The notes beneath the pieces are model-generated. The model was not told where the DNA came from. It saw nothing but the letters and a program-made list of their open reading frames with translations, and ran no database searches. From Columbia Basin potato purple top phytoplasma (lineage in GTDB: Bacteria; Bacillota_I; Bacilli_A; Acholeplasmatales; Acholeplasmataceae), in the NCBI RefSeq assembly GCF_028595955.1, contig NZ_JANHJP010000005.1, positions 1-41,375 on the forward strand: a DNA stretch of 41,375 bases. The letters are read 5' to 3'. Positions 1 to 10,261 of this stretch are shown here, piece by piece. The position numbers and the translations under genes were made by a program. Positions within the stretch are counted from its first letter, which is position 1, and each line of letters opens with the position of its first letter.

Positions 1-102
1 ATTTTTGTTAAATTAAAATTATTTAATAGTTTAAAATATCATCTTCAGTTTTCAAAGAAATAAGTTTAATCATAAGATTTAAATAAAAAGTTAATTCTTA
101 AA

Positions 103-188
103 TGGTGAAGGGGGATGGATTCGAACCATCGTACCTGTTACGGAGCAGTTTTACAGACTGATGCGTTTAGCCACTTCGCTACCCCTCC
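103..188 (-). tRNA. tRNA-Tyr (anticodon GTA)
   Basis: On the minus strand the sequence folds as a class II tRNA with a long variable arm. The acceptor arm GGAGGGG pairs with CCCCTTC (one G-U pair), followed by an A discriminator and an encoded CCA end. The T loop reads TTCGAAT and the anticodon loop carries GTA. The length of 86 nt suits tRNA-Tyr. It lies about 320 bases downstream of the DUF2130 gene on the same strand and probably has its own promoter, since a TGTTAAAAT extended -10 motif sits at 250-258. Confidence 0.95.
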
Positions 189-505
189 GAAATATAAAAA
201 GAAATAAAATAATTAAACTAAACTTTTAACTAAAATAAAAGTACAAATAATTTTAACATAATTTATAAAAAAAACAAAATAAAATTAAATAAAATTAATT
301 TTTTTTAAATTCATAAATAATATTTCTATTTTTATAAATTTCAATTTTTAAAAATTAATTTATTCAATACTTATAATATTTTACATAAATTTTTTATAAA
401 ATTCCAAAAATTAAAAATAATATTTTTTTATTTTATATAAAAATATATAAAATATTAAAAATTTATTTAAATTATTAAAAAATAAATATAAAAAAATATG
501 AATTA
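189..505. other. AT-only intergenic region
   Basis: This stretch between tRNA-Tyr and the DUF2130 gene is almost entirely A/T. Apart from the candidate -10 box at 250-258 I see no open frame, no strong hairpin and no RNA fold in it. Confidence 0.5.
250..258 (-). promoter_or_regulatory. candidate extended -10 promoter for tRNA-Tyr
   Basis: The minus strand reads TGTTAAAAT, a TGn extended -10 box close to the TGTTATAAT seen upstream of several other transcription units here. It would give a leader of about 55 nt before the tRNA. No convincing -35 box is visible. In DNA this AT-rich a match can arise by chance. Confidence 0.3.
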
Positions 506-1585
506 TTATCTATTTTTTTTATCTAAAGAATTTATTTTTTTAATAATTTTATTTATATTAAAATTTGTAATTTGATTAAAAATAGTTTTTAAATGTTCTT
601 TAGTAAGAATTTCAATTTTTTCTTCGATCTTTAAAGAAGAATTATTTAAAGATTTAGATATTTGTTTAATTTTTTCATTTTCTTCATAAATTTTTACTAA
701 ATTATTTTGTATGTTCTTTAAAGAATTATTTAAAATTTTGTCTTTAATTTTTTGAAAATTATCTTGTATTTCTTGTTCTTTATAAAATTCTTGTCTTTTT
801 TCTGAAATAGCTAAAATTAATTCTTTATTTTTACGTCCTAAAGCAGTAATAATATTCAAAAAAATAACTAAATAAGGAGGGCGAATAATGAACATATTTT
901 TATATCCGCTAACTTTCTTAACAGGTGCATCATTTTCTTTATCATATTCTAATTCACTTATCAAAAGAGCAAATTCTAAATTTTTATTATTACGATCTTT
1001 ATCTATTTTTTTAAAAAATTGTTCGTTTTTTTGTTTTGGCCCATTTTGTAAATTTTTGACTTCTGTTTTAATTTCTAAAAGAGCTGAAGTTAAAATTTCA
1101 TTTTCTTTTTTATTTTCATTAAAATGTAATTTATAAATGAAATCGCCTTTAGTGCCTTTTATAATTTCGTTATCTTTATACCAAGACACATCATCCATAA
1201 TTAATATTTGATTTTGTATTTCGTTATTACACCATTTTTCTAAATTTTCGCCTATTAATTTAATATTAAAATTAGATCTGGTTAATTTTAATTTGGTAAT
1301 TTCATTTTTTAATTCATAAATTTCATTATTTTTTTTATTTTCTAATTCCATTAATAATTTAGATAATAAAATTTCTTTTTCATTATTAGAAATAATTATT
1401 TTCTGTTCATATTCTTGTTTTATCTTTGAAACCATATTTTTAATTTCTTCTTCTTTTATTGTTTTTTGTAATAAAGTTAAATTTAACTCTAAACAATCTT
1501 TAAGATCAATGATATCTCCTTTAGAAGCGTTTTCTTGTAATTCTAATTCATATGAATTTTTAATTAAAACTTTTATTTTTTTCAT
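506..1585 (-). CDS. DUF2130 domain-containing coiled-coil protein
   Basis: A 359-residue protein of unknown biochemical role. Residues about 35-105 are a charged Lys/Glu-rich coiled coil. The middle carries the DUF2130 signatures: a KGTKGDF motif, an EIKTEVK stretch, a FFKKIDKDR stretch, a FALLISELE strand and a MFIIRPPYLV segment. A second coiled coil fills the C terminus. The family is usually somewhat longer (around 400 residues or more), so the N-terminal part may be reduced. It is the last gene of a minus-strand run, 14 nt after glnS, so the two are probably co-transcribed. No signal peptide or membrane helix is evident. Family membership is recalled from motifs; function is unknown. Confidence 0.8.
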   Translation of the reverse strand: MKKIKVLIKNSYELELQENASKGDIIDLKDCLELNLTLLQKTIKEEEIKNMVSKIKQEYEQKIIISNNEKEILLSKLLMELENKKNNEIYELKNEITKLKLTRSNFNIKLIGENLEKWCNNEIQNQILIMDDVSWYKDNEIIKGTKGDFIYKLHFNENKKENEILTSALLEIKTEVKNLQNGPKQKNEQFFKKIDKDRNNKNLEFALLISELEYDKENDAPVKKVSGYKNMFIIRPPYLVIFLNIITALGRKNKELILAISEKRQEFYKEQEIQDNFQKIKDKILNNSLKNIQNNLVKIYEENEKIKQISKSLNNSSLKIEEKIEILTKEHLKTIFNQITNFNINKIIKKINSLDKKNR

Positions 1586-1599
1586 ATTTTATCTTTGCT

Positions 1600-3222
1600 C
1601 TATTTAATTTTTTTTAAAGAAATAATTTCGTTAAAATACATTATTTTGTCAGTTATATTTATTAAATAAAAATAACCTCTTCTAATGAATTGAAATTTAA
1701 TATAATTTTGTTTTATATCTAAACCTCCTTCAATAAAACATTCTTTTTGAATCCAAGACGAATAATTAAATTCTTCTTTTAAATCTTGAGGATTTTCGCT
1801 TATAAAAAGTGGTTGATAAAAATTTATAATGGTTTTTTTTAATGTATTCTTTTCTACAAAATGAATAGTACCATTAGGTTTTCTTTCATTAAAAGAACTG
1901 CCGCTTTTAGTTTTAGGATCGTAAGTTGCTAAAATTTCAATAATTTCACCTTTATTATTTTTAATAACATCAATAGCTTTAATAAAATAAAAATAAAATA
2001 ACCTAATTTCGCCATTTAAGAAAAATTTTTTAGATTTAGGATCGGATTTTTCGATTTCAAAATCTTTTTTTTCAATATAAATATGTTTAGAAAAAAATAC
2101 TTTACGTGAACCTAAAAAATCTAAATTATTATGATAAGGTATTTCTCGAGATTCTATTTTATCATCAGGATAATTAATAATAGTTACTTTTAAAGGATCT
2201 ATAACAGCCATTATTTTTGGAGATTTGTTTTGTAAATCTTCTCTTAAACATGAATCTAACATATTTTGATTCATATAAGAATTATTTTTTGATAACCCGA
2301 TATCAAGAATAAATTTTTTTATAGATTCTGGAGTATATCCTTTATTTTTCATCCCTATTAAAGTAGGCATTCTAGGATCGTCCCAACCATTAACTAAATG
2401 AGAATTAACTAAAAATTTTAAACTTGTTTTACTTAAAACTGTTCTAGCCATATTTAATCTACCAAATTCTATTTGAGTCGGAATATGTTCCATTTCAGTT
2501 TCTTTTATTACCCAATTATATAAACATCGATGATCTTCGAATTCTATAGAACATAAAGAATGGCTAATACCTTCAATAGAATCTGATAAAGGATGAGAAA
2601 AATCATATGAAGGAAAAATAAAATGATGTTTTTGTTTCAAAGTATAAGCGTCCATAATTTTATATAAAACAGGATCTCTTAAATTCATATTAGGACTTGC
2701 CATATCAATTTTAGCTCTTAACACTTTTGTGCCTTTTTTGAAACATCCTTTTTTCATTTTGATAAATAAATCTAAATTTTCTTCTGCACTGCGATCGCGA
2801 CAAGAAGAATTTTCACCTGGTCGAAATAAATCGCCTCTTTTTTGTTTTAATTCTTCTTCACTTGAATCATCTACAAATGCTAATTTTTTTTTAATCAATA
2901 TAATCGCTTTTTCAAAAATTATATCAAAATAATCAGAAGTAAAACAAATTTTATCAGGAGTATAACCTAACCATTGCACATCTTTTAAAATAAAATCTAA
3001 ATATTTTTTTTTCTCTACAGTAGGATTAGTATCGTCATATCTTAAATAAGTTTTACCGTTAAAAATTTTAGCTAATTCAAAATTCATAATTATAGAACGA
3101 GCATGACCTAAATGAAGAAGACCATTTGGTTCAGGAGGAAAACGAGTAATAATTGTTTTATATTTTCCTTTAGCCAAATCTTCTTTAATAATGCTTTTAA
3201 TAAAATTAGATTCTTGCAACAT
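1600..3222 (-). CDS. glnS: glutaminyl-tRNA synthetase
   Basis: Class I aminoacyl-tRNA synthetase that charges tRNA-Gln with glutamine in the cytoplasm. The HIGH-type motif is PPEPNGLLHLGHA (about residues 28-40), followed by YLRYDDTNP. The KMSKS-type loop is VLSKTSLK, directly followed by the GlnRS-specific WDDPRMPTL motif, which separates it from GluRS. The C-terminal half is the beta-barrel anticodon-binding domain. Its 540 residues match the family. It follows tsaD by about 47 nt and precedes the DUF2130 gene. A GAGG ribosome site lies about 14 nt before the ATG. Many mollicutes lack GlnRS and make Gln-tRNA by amidation, so its presence suggests direct charging here. Confidence 0.97.
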   Translation of the reverse strand: MLQESNFIKSIIKEDLAKGKYKTIITRFPPEPNGLLHLGHARSIIMNFELAKIFNGKTYLRYDDTNPTVEKKKYLDFILKDVQWLGYTPDKICFTSDYFDIIFEKAIILIKKKLAFVDDSSEEELKQKRGDLFRPGENSSCRDRSAEENLDLFIKMKKGCFKKGTKVLRAKIDMASPNMNLRDPVLYKIMDAYTLKQKHHFIFPSYDFSHPLSDSIEGISHSLCSIEFEDHRCLYNWVIKETEMEHIPTQIEFGRLNMARTVLSKTSLKFLVNSHLVNGWDDPRMPTLIGMKNKGYTPESIKKFILDIGLSKNNSYMNQNMLDSCLREDLQNKSPKIMAVIDPLKVTIINYPDDKIESREIPYHNNLDFLGSRKVFFSKHIYIEKKDFEIEKSDPKSKKFFLNGEIRLFYFYFIKAIDVIKNNKGEIIEILATYDPKTKSGSSFNERKPNGTIHFVEKNTLKKTIINFYQPLFISENPQDLKEEFNYSSWIQKECFIEGGLDIKQNYIKFQFIRRGYFYLINITDKIMYFNEIISLKKIK

Positions 3223-3269
3223 GAAATAAATAAAAACCTCACTTATTTAAATAATATACACAATTACAT

Positions 3270-4271
3270 TTATAAATTATTGAAAAATAAAGATAAATTT
3301 GGATCTCCTGTTAAATTATACTTTTTTTTACTTTTTGGATAGCCAAATATATTTTGATAATAAGCAGCAATCCCAATCATAGCAGCTTGATCAGTGCAAT
3401 ATTTCGGAGAAGGGATTATTAATTCTAAATCTTGGAAAAAAATCTGAAATTGTTTTTTTAAAAATTGGTTTGAAGCGACACCGCCTACAATTACAAGTTG
3501 TTTAGAAGGGTATATACTTAAAGCTTTCTGTGTTTTATTTATTAAAGCATCTATTATACTTCCTTGAAAAGAAGCACAAACATTATTAATATTGAAATTC
3601 TTTGTATTATGAATAAAATTTATAATTTGACTTTTTAAACCAGAAAAACTAAAATTTAAATTTTTATTATTTAAATAAGGGCGAGTAAAAGATAAATTAT
3701 CTTTACCTTCATACGATAATTTTTCAATTATAGGGCCACCAGGATATCCTAAATTTAAACTTCTAGCAATTTTATCATACACTTCACCTACTGCATCATC
3801 TAAAGTAGTACCTATTTTTTCAATTTCAAAATGTTTTTTTAAATAAAATAATTCAGTATGGCCGCCCGAAACCAAAAGAATTAAAGAAGGAAATTTTAAT
3901 TCATATTCTATTTGAACAGAATAAATATGACCTATTAAATGATTAACACCTATTAAAGGTTTGTCATAAATATAAGCAAATGTATTTGCTGCATTAATCC
4001 CGGCGAACAAAGAACCAATTAAACCTGGCCCTTGAGTAACTGCTACTAAATCAACTTCTTGAGGGGTTATTTTAGCTTCTTTTAAAGCTTTTTGCAAAAC
4101 CAAAGTAATAGTTTCTACATGTTTACGAGAAGCTAATTCTGGTACTACTCCGCCAAATTCTTGATGATACTTTATTTGCGACCAAACAATATTAGATAAA
4201 ATATTTTTTCCATTTTCAGTAACTGAAATACTTGTTTCATCACAACTAGTTTCTATTGATAAAATTATCAT
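3270..4271 (-). CDS. tsaD: tRNA t6A threonylcarbamoyltransferase catalytic subunit TsaD
   Basis: TsaD transfers the threonylcarbamoyl group from TC-AMP to A37 of ANN-decoding tRNAs, working in a complex with TsaB and TsaE. The 333-residue protein shows the ASKHA fold: an N-terminal [10 protein letters not shown] motif, the metal-binding HLIGH (about residues 111-115), a VSGGHTEL strand, and a GGVASN phosphate motif near residue 262. Length is typical. It is the third gene of tsaE-tsaB-tsaD, about 55 nt after tsaB, and an AGGA site lies 12 nt before the ATG. The partner that makes TC-AMP (TsaC/Sua5) is not in this window. Confidence 0.97.
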   Translation of the reverse strand: MIILSIETSCDETSISVTENGKNILSNIVWSQIKYHQEFGGVVPELASRKHVETITLVLQKALKEAKITPQEVDLVAVTQGPGLIGSLFAGINAANTFAYIYDKPLIGVNHLIGHIYSVQIEYELKFPSLILLVSGGHTELFYLKKHFEIEKIGTTLDDAVGEVYDKIARSLNLGYPGGPIIEKLSYEGKDNLSFTRPYLNNKNLNFSFSGLKSQIINFIHNTKNFNINNVCASFQGSIIDALINKTQKALSIYPSKQLVIVGGVASNQFLKKQFQIFFQDLELIIPSPKYCTDQAAMIGIAAYYQNIFGYPKSKKKYNLTGDPNLSLFFNNL

Positions 4272-4326
4272 ATTAAAAAAATATCCTATGTCTTTTTTTT
4301 AAAAAATAAAACAAAAAATTTATATT

Positions 4327-4881
4327 TCAAGAACGAATATAATAACGAGGAACAAACAAAGAAGGTTGTCGAACTTCCTTTAAATGTTTAAAAACATTAG
4401 AAGGAGATATTTTAAAATTGTTTCCTTCTAATAAAATATGATTTTCAAAATTATTTAAAAAAAATTTTGTATAAATATTTTCAATTAAAATAATTTTTTG
4501 ATTTTTTAAACTTAAACTATAGAAACAATTTTTATTAGCATAAATTTTAGGAGTTTTTATATCTTGTTTATAACCACTAGATAAAAGTAATAAACTACTA
4601 ATTTGATATAAAGGTATATTTAATTCTAAAGATAAAATTTTAGAAGTTAAAACAGCCAATCTACTGCCTATATAAGAACCAGGACCGGCGCCTACAATAA
4701 TACCTTTTAATTCTTTCAATTTCAAATTATTTTTATTTAATATTTGAGAAATTAACGGAATCATTTCAGAAACAAAATTTTGTTTCAATAAATTTTTATT
4801 TATACTAATGATTTCTTCTTTTGTGATTAAAATCACCAACTGACAATTAGTAGAAACATCTAAAATAATATACTTGTTCAT
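4327..4881 (-). CDS. tsaB: tRNA t6A biosynthesis protein TsaB
   Basis: TsaB (YeaZ) is the non-catalytic ASKHA-fold partner of TsaD in t6A synthesis. The N-terminal YIILDVSTN strand and the GIIVGAGPGSYIGSRLAV motif are characteristic. The C-terminal region is short and divergent, as usual for this subunit. I place the start at the ATG at 4881, where the protein aligns with the family start (MNKYIILD). An in-frame GTG at 4902 would add seven residues, but it has only an AGAAA directly abutting it. It lies between tsaE and tsaD, matching the shared function. Confidence 0.9.
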   Translation of the reverse strand: MNKYIILDVSTNCQLVILITKEEIISINKNLLKQNFVSEMIPLISQILNKNNLKLKELKGIIVGAGPGSYIGSRLAVLTSKILSLELNIPLYQISSLLLLSSGYKQDIKTPKIYANKNCFYSLSLKNQKIILIENIYTKFFLNNFENHILLEGNNFKISPSNVFKHLKEVRQPSLFVPRYYIRS

Positions 4882-4942
4882 TTGCAAACCATATAAATAC
4901 ACTTTCTAAATTCAAAAAAATAATATAAAATACACATTACAA

Positions 4943-5428
4943 TTAAATATTTTGTTTTACAATAATATTTCTGTTTTTATTATCTAAAACTTTAATTTGA
5001 ATATAATAATCCCATTCATCCAATAAATGCATTATATTTATATTAGTTTCAATGACTATAATATCCCCTTTATATGTATTTTCCAATAACTCTTCTATTT
5101 CTATTAAAAAATTTTTCTCTTCATTTTTATTATCTAAAATACGATACAAATCTAAATGATGTAAATTCTTTATATCATTCTTATAAGTTTTTAATAAAAG
5201 AAAAGTAGGACTTGTAACTTCGTCTTCTCGAACACTTAATTTTTGAGCTATACCTTTAGTAAAAATTGTTTTACCTGAACCAACCCTACCTTCTATAATA
5301 ATATAAATTTTTTTATCAAGGTTTACATATCTATTAAGAAGTGTTTCGCACAAATTAAAACCTAAATGTTTAGTTTGAGACTCTGACAAAGTTATTGCAG
5401 AATAAGTGATTATTTTATTTTCTAACAT
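4943..5428 (-). CDS. tsaE: tRNA t6A biosynthesis ATPase TsaE
   Basis: P-loop ATPase that drives turnover of the TsaBDE complex in t6A synthesis. The Walker A motif is EGRVGSGKTIF at about residues 46-56, followed by the family's SPTFLLLKTY strand and HLDLYRI motif. The Walker B-like segment DIIVIETN is degenerate relative to the usual VEW-type ending. Its 161 residues match the family. It is the first gene after the gyrA terminator and probably starts its own operon, tsaE-tsaB-tsaD-glnS-DUF2130. Confidence 0.93.
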   Translation of the reverse strand: MLENKIITYSAITLSESQTKHLGFNLCETLLNRYVNLDKKIYIIIEGRVGSGKTIFTKGIAQKLSVREDEVTSPTFLLLKTYKNDIKNLHHLDLYRILDNKNEEKNFLIEIEELLENTYKGDIIVIETNINIMHLLDEWDYYIQIKVLDNKNRNIIVKQNI

Positions 5429-5471
5429 ATTTTATCAAACCTTAAATATAAATTATTTATTTTTGGAATAA

Positions 5472-5524
5472 CAAAAAAATAAAAAATCATCTAATTTAGA
5501 TAATTTTTACTCCTTAGATGATTT
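5472..5524 (-). terminator. intrinsic terminator after gyrA
   Basis: A 10-bp perfect inverted repeat (AAATCATCTA at 5484-5493 with TAGATGATTT at 5515-5524) is followed on the minus strand by a long T-rich tract. It begins about 20 nt past the gyrA stop and closes the gyrB-gyrA operon before tsaE. Confidence 0.8.
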
Positions 5525-5543
5525 ATATTAAAAAATATTTAAT

Positions 5544-8060
5544 TTAAAGCACTTCTATTTTATCTTTATTATTAACAACAACAATATTAACTAATCTATC
5601 ATCTGTTTTTAATTTTACTAATTTGTTTCCTTGAGTAACTTTAGACTTAAGAATTGGTATTTTACTATTATTCAATAATCTAATAACTTTTCCGCGATCA
5701 GAAATTAAAATTAGTTCATCACCATATAAAATAGTTTTTAAAGCAATGATTTGACCATTTTTAGATGTGATTTTTAATGTTTTAATTCCTTTGCCGCCTT
5801 TTTTTTGGATTTTATATTCATTAACTTTATTTTTTTTACCATACCCTAATTCAGTTACAACTAAAATATCTTGTTTATCCGAATCAATAACAGTAGCGCT
5901 TATAACATTTTCATTAGGATCTAATCTCATCCCGATAACTCCACTGCCTTGTCTACCAGTTATTTTAACAGATTTTTCCTTAAAACGAATTGCTTTCCCA
6001 TTAGAACTAGCCATAATAATATCTTGATTGCCTAAACTATTTAAAACTGTTAAAACTTCATCATCTTCTTTCAAAGTAAAAGCTTTTTTACCTTTATTTT
6101 GAATATTTTGATAATCTTTAATATTATTTCGTTTTATTAAACCTTTTTTAGTTACTAAAACTAAATAATTATTATTTTTATTTAGATCAGGATTAATACT
6201 TGTTATAGAAGTTAAAAATTCTCCTTCACTTAAAGGGATTAAGTTAATTAATGGTATGCCTTTGGCTTGTCTTGAATAATCAGGTATTTCATAACCTTTC
6301 ATACGATATACTTTACCTTTATTAGTGAAAAACAATTGATAGTCATGAGTAGAAGTAGTAACAAAATGTTTAACAAAATCATTCTCATTCATAGTGATAC
6401 CGCTAACACCTGTACCACCTTTGTTTTGTTTTTTGTAAGTATCTAAACCTAAACGTTTAATATAACCTTTATTAGTAATAGTAATCAAAATACGTTCTGG
6501 TTTTATTAAATCTTCATCTGTTATATGGACATCAACATCTTTTCTAATACAACTTTTTCTTTCATCTTTAAAAGTTTTTTTCAATTGAAGTAATTCTTTT
6601 TTTAAAATTTTTTCTTTTTCAGATTGGGAATTAATAATTTTTTCACATTCTTCAATTTTTTGAATTAAATTTTGTTCTTCTATTCTAATTTTTTCTATTT
6701 CTAAATTAGTTATTTTTTGTAAACTCATTTCTAAAATGTATTTACTTTGAATTTGATCAAAATTATATTTTAACATTAATTTTTCGCGTGCATCTTTTAC
6801 ATCTTTAGAATTTTTAATTAATTCAATAGCAGCATCAATATCATTTAAAACAATTACTGCAGATTGAATTAAATGTTTTTTATTTAAAGCGTTTTTTAAT
6901 TCAAATTTTTTTTGACGATTAATTATATCTATTCTAAAATTAAAAAAAGCTTCTAAAATTTGTTTTAAATTAACAAGTTGAGGTTTTTTATTAATTAAAA
7001 CAATCATATTAAAATGAAAAGATACTTGTAATTGAGAACGTTTATATAAATTATTTAAAAATACTTTAGGATTAACATCTTTTTTTAAATCAATAACAAT
7101 TCTAATACCTTTACGATTTGAAGATTCATCTCTTAAATCTGTAATACCATCTAAAAGTTTATTTCTATATAAAAAAACAATATTTTTAATTAAATTACTT
7201 TTTTTAATTTGATAAGGAATTTCAGTAATAATAATTGAACTTTTATTTTTTTCGGACATTACAATTTCTGTTTTAGAACGAATAATGATTTTCCCTTTAC
7301 CTGTTTCATAAGCTTCTTTTAAATTGTCAACTTCTAAAATTTCGCCTCCTGTAGGAAAATCTGGGCCTTTAATATATTGCATTATATCAACAATAGAAAT
7401 AGTTTTATCATTTATATAAGCAACTAAAGCATCAACTACTTCCCCTAAATTATGAGAAGGAATATTAGTAGCCATTCCAACAGCAATTCCTGTAGCTCCA
7501 TTGACTAAAAGATTAGGAAAACTTGTTGGTAAAATAACTGGTTCTTTTTCGCTATTATCATAATTATCAACAAAATCAATAGTTTCTTGATCTATTTCTT
7601 TTATTAATTCCATGGCTATTTTAGACATACGTACTTCTGTATAACGCATTGCTGCAGCAGAATCACCATCAATAGAACCAAAATTACCATGGCCATCAAC
7701 TAAAGGATAACGATAATTAAAATTTTGAGCCATTCTTACCATCGCCTCATAAATGCTACTATCTCCATGAGGATGATATTTACCCATAACATCACCAACA
7801 ACCCTAGCTGCTTTTTTATAACTAGATTGAGCAACAACGCCTAATTCTTTCATACTATACAAAATTCTTCTTTGAACTGGTTTTAAACCATCCTGAATTT
7901 CTGGCAAAGCTCTAGAAATAATAACGCTCATTGCATAATCTAAGAAAGATTTTTCCATTTCATCATTAATATTAACTTCTTGAACTTGACCTATATTATT
8001 AGGATCATCCACTGAATTAAATTCATCAAAAGAATTATTTTTTTTCAATTTATTTAACAT
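5544..8060 (-). CDS. gyrA: DNA gyrase subunit A
   Basis: Breakage-reunion subunit of DNA gyrase, which introduces negative supercoils using ATP through GyrB. The catalytic tyrosine is Tyr140 in [12 protein letters not shown]. The quinolone-pocket segment [13 protein letters not shown] has Ser101 and Glu105 at the positions of E. coli S83 and D87. A coiled-coil arm lies near residues 450-510. The C-terminal beta-pinwheel carries a QKKGGKGI sequence, the GyrA box, which separates it from ParC. Its 838 residues match the family. It follows gyrB by 46 nt on the same strand and ends in a terminator. Confidence 0.97.
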   Translation of the reverse strand: MLNKLKKNNSFDEFNSVDDPNNIGQVQEVNINDEMEKSFLDYAMSVIISRALPEIQDGLKPVQRRILYSMKELGVVAQSSYKKAARVVGDVMGKYHPHGDSSIYEAMVRMAQNFNYRYPLVDGHGNFGSIDGDSAAAMRYTEVRMSKIAMELIKEIDQETIDFVDNYDNSEKEPVILPTSFPNLLVNGATGIAVGMATNIPSHNLGEVVDALVAYINDKTISIVDIMQYIKGPDFPTGGEILEVDNLKEAYETGKGKIIIRSKTEIVMSEKNKSSIIITEIPYQIKKSNLIKNIVFLYRNKLLDGITDLRDESSNRKGIRIVIDLKKDVNPKVFLNNLYKRSQLQVSFHFNMIVLINKKPQLVNLKQILEAFFNFRIDIINRQKKFELKNALNKKHLIQSAVIVLNDIDAAIELIKNSKDVKDAREKLMLKYNFDQIQSKYILEMSLQKITNLEIEKIRIEEQNLIQKIEECEKIINSQSEKEKILKKELLQLKKTFKDERKSCIRKDVDVHITDEDLIKPERILITITNKGYIKRLGLDTYKKQNKGGTGVSGITMNENDFVKHFVTTSTHDYQLFFTNKGKVYRMKGYEIPDYSRQAKGIPLINLIPLSEGEFLTSITSINPDLNKNNNYLVLVTKKGLIKRNNIKDYQNIQNKGKKAFTLKEDDEVLTVLNSLGNQDIIMASSNGKAIRFKEKSVKITGRQGSGVIGMRLDPNENVISATVIDSDKQDILVVTELGYGKKNKVNEYKIQKKGGKGIKTLKITSKNGQIIALKTILYGDELILISDRGKVIRLLNNSKIPILKSKVTQGNKLVKLKTDDRLVNIVVVNNKDKIEVL

Positions 8061-8106
8061 AACTTTAACGCCTTTTTTTTAATACTTCGAAAAAATATTA
8101 ATAAAA

Positions 8107-10020
8107 TTAAACATCTATATCTGCTTTGGCAGCATTTTGTTCGATAAATGCTTTTCTTTGAGAAACTACTTTTCCCATTAATTTATCAAAAACTTTATCA
8201 GCTTCTAAAATATCTTGTAAAGATACTCTTAATAAAATTCTTTGTTTAGGATCCATAGTAGTATTCCAAAGTTGTTCTGGATTCATTTCTCCTAAGCCTT
8301 TATATCTTTGCGAATAGATTTTTTTATTTTGGCTTTCTATTTCATTTTTATAATCTTTAAAATCTTTTTCATTATAAAAATATTTAATTTTTTTATTACA
8401 TTCTGTTTTATATAAAGGTGGTTGAGCAAAATAAATATAACCTTCTTCAATTAAAGGTCTTAAGTTCCTAAAAAAGAAAGTAAGAATTAAGGTTCTAATA
8501 TGAGCTCCATCTACATCGGCATCCGTCATTATAATAATACGATTATAACGAGCTTTTTTTAAATTAAATTCTTTATCTATACCTGTTCCTATAGCTTGTA
8601 TTAAAGAAACAATTTCATTATTTCCTAAAACTTTTTCTACATTTGATTTTTCTACATTTAGAATTTTTCCTCTTAAAGGTAAAATAGCTTGAAATTGAGA
8701 ATCTCTTCCTTGTTTAGCGGATCCGCCTGCTGAATCACCTTCTACAATATATAATTCTGATGAATTAGGATCTTTATTATAACAATCAGTTAATTTAGAA
8801 TCAAAATTTAATAATTCTAAAGACATTTTCTTTCTAGTTATTTCACGTACTTTTTTAGCAGCTACTCTAGCTTTCATAGATAATAAACATTTTTCAAGGA
8901 TTTTCTTAGCTTCTTGTGGGTTTTCTAATAAATAAGTTTCTAAAGATTCACCAAAAGATTTAGATATAAACTGTCTTACTTCATGATTACCTAGTTTATT
9001 TTTAGTTTGGCCTTCGAATAAAGGATTAGAATATTTTAATGAAATGATAGTTGTAATACCTTCTAAAGTATCTTCGCTAATTAAACTAATTTCTTTTTTT
9101 AAAATCTTCTTATCCTTAGCATATTTATTTAAAATTCTATTTAAAGCTATTTTAAAACCTTCTTCATGTGTACCGCCTTCTTTAGTAGGAATATTATTTA
9201 CAAAAGAATAAATATTTGAGCTATAATTTTCAGAATATTGGAAAGCGATTTCATAAAAAATATTATCAAAAGAATATTCTTTATAAAAAATTGAATTTAA
9301 AGTTTTTTTATTTTGGTTTAAATATGAAATATATTCTTTAACTCCTTCTTTATAATAAAAACTAAAATTTTGAGAAGGTGTTTTTTGATTATCGATAATA
9401 TTTAATTTAATATTTTTATTAAGAAAAGCTATTTGTTGAATTCTTTCTTTTAAGATATCCAACTTATAATTAAAATTTTCTATACTTTCGAAAATAGTCG
9501 GATCAGGAGTAAAAGTGATAATTGTACCTTTTCTTTTTGTAAATCCTTTTTTAAGTAAAGGAGTTATCGGAATACCTTTTTCATATTTTTGATAATATAT
9601 TTCTTTATTTAAATGAATCTCAACAGAAAACCAAGAAGATAAAGCATTTACAACAGAAGCTCCAACTCCATGTAAACCTCCAGAAATTTGATAAGAAGAA
9701 TTATCAAATTTGCCCCCAGCATGTAAAGTAGTCAAAATAGTTTCTACAGCAGGTTTATTAGTTTTTTGATGAATATCAATAGGTATTCCTCTTCCGTTAT
9801 CAGAAATACGAATAACATTGTTATCTAAAAGTTCTAAAGTAATTTCGTCAGCGAATCCTGCTAATGACTCATCAATAGAATTATCTAAAATTTCCCAAAC
9901 TAAATGATATAAACCTTTTTCGGAAGTAGATCCGATATACATACCAGGTCTTTTTCTAACAGCTTCTAATCCTTCTAAAATTTGAATACTATCAGCATTA
10001 TATTTTTTATCCTTAGCCAT
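8107..10020 (-). CDS. gyrB: DNA gyrase subunit B
   Basis: ATPase subunit of DNA gyrase. The GHKL fold shows EILDNSIDE (catalytic Glu), DNGRGIP and GGLHGVGASVVNALS near the N terminus. The TOPRIM domain shows EGDSAGGSA and MTDADVDGAHIRTL, and the C terminus has the QRYKGLGEMN motif. Its 637 residues are typical of a Gram-positive-type GyrB without the large insertion. It is the first gene of gyrB-gyrA. A TGTTATAAT promoter lies about 106 nt upstream of the ATG. Confidence 0.97.
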   Translation of the reverse strand: MAKDKKYNADSIQILEGLEAVRKRPGMYIGSTSEKGLYHLVWEILDNSIDESLAGFADEITLELLDNNVIRISDNGRGIPIDIHQKTNKPAVETILTTLHAGGKFDNSSYQISGGLHGVGASVVNALSSWFSVEIHLNKEIYYQKYEKGIPITPLLKKGFTKRKGTIITFTPDPTIFESIENFNYKLDILKERIQQIAFLNKNIKLNIIDNQKTPSQNFSFYYKEGVKEYISYLNQNKKTLNSIFYKEYSFDNIFYEIAFQYSENYSSNIYSFVNNIPTKEGGTHEEGFKIALNRILNKYAKDKKILKKEISLISEDTLEGITTIISLKYSNPLFEGQTKNKLGNHEVRQFISKSFGESLETYLLENPQEAKKILEKCLLSMKARVAAKKVREITRKKMSLELLNFDSKLTDCYNKDPNSSELYIVEGDSAGGSAKQGRDSQFQAILPLRGKILNVEKSNVEKVLGNNEIVSLIQAIGTGIDKEFNLKKARYNRIIIMTDADVDGAHIRTLILTFFFRNLRPLIEEGYIYFAQPPLYKTECNKKIKYFYNEKDFKDYKNEIESQNKKIYSQRYKGLGEMNPEQLWNTTMDPKQRILLRVSLQDILEADKVFDKLMGKVVSQRKAFIEQNAAKADIDV

Positions 10021-10125
10021 TTATAAATCCAAAACCCTTTGCTATTATTGATGTTATTAATAATAAAATAAAAATTTGATATAATTAAACAAATAAAAAT
10101 CAATTTATAAAATATTTTATAAGAT

Positions 10126-10134
10126 ATTATAACA
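10126..10134 (-). promoter_or_regulatory. extended -10 promoter for gyrB-gyrA
   Basis: The minus strand reads TGTTATAAT, a perfect extended -10 box with no clear -35. It would place the start of transcription near 10119, inside or beside an 18-nt perfect AT palindrome at 10105-10122 that could act as an operator or start-site hairpin. Confidence 0.45.
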
Positions 10135-10261
10135 TAAAAACAAGAATAATATTATAAAAAATAACGTTTTTTACGTATTTTTTATTTTAATAAATAATTA
10201 TTTTTGAAATATATTTAAACAATAAATTTTTATTATCGCTTTCCAAAAATTAATAAAAAAT

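Noticed and set aside
888-1136. 82-residue plus-strand frame opposite the DUF2130 gene
   Set aside because: It is the antisense shadow of a well-supported coding region, has no homology I recognise, and a shadow composition (Ser/Phe-rich).
5767-6027. 86-residue plus-strand frame inside gyrA
   Set aside because: Shadow of gyrA on the opposite strand; no independent support.
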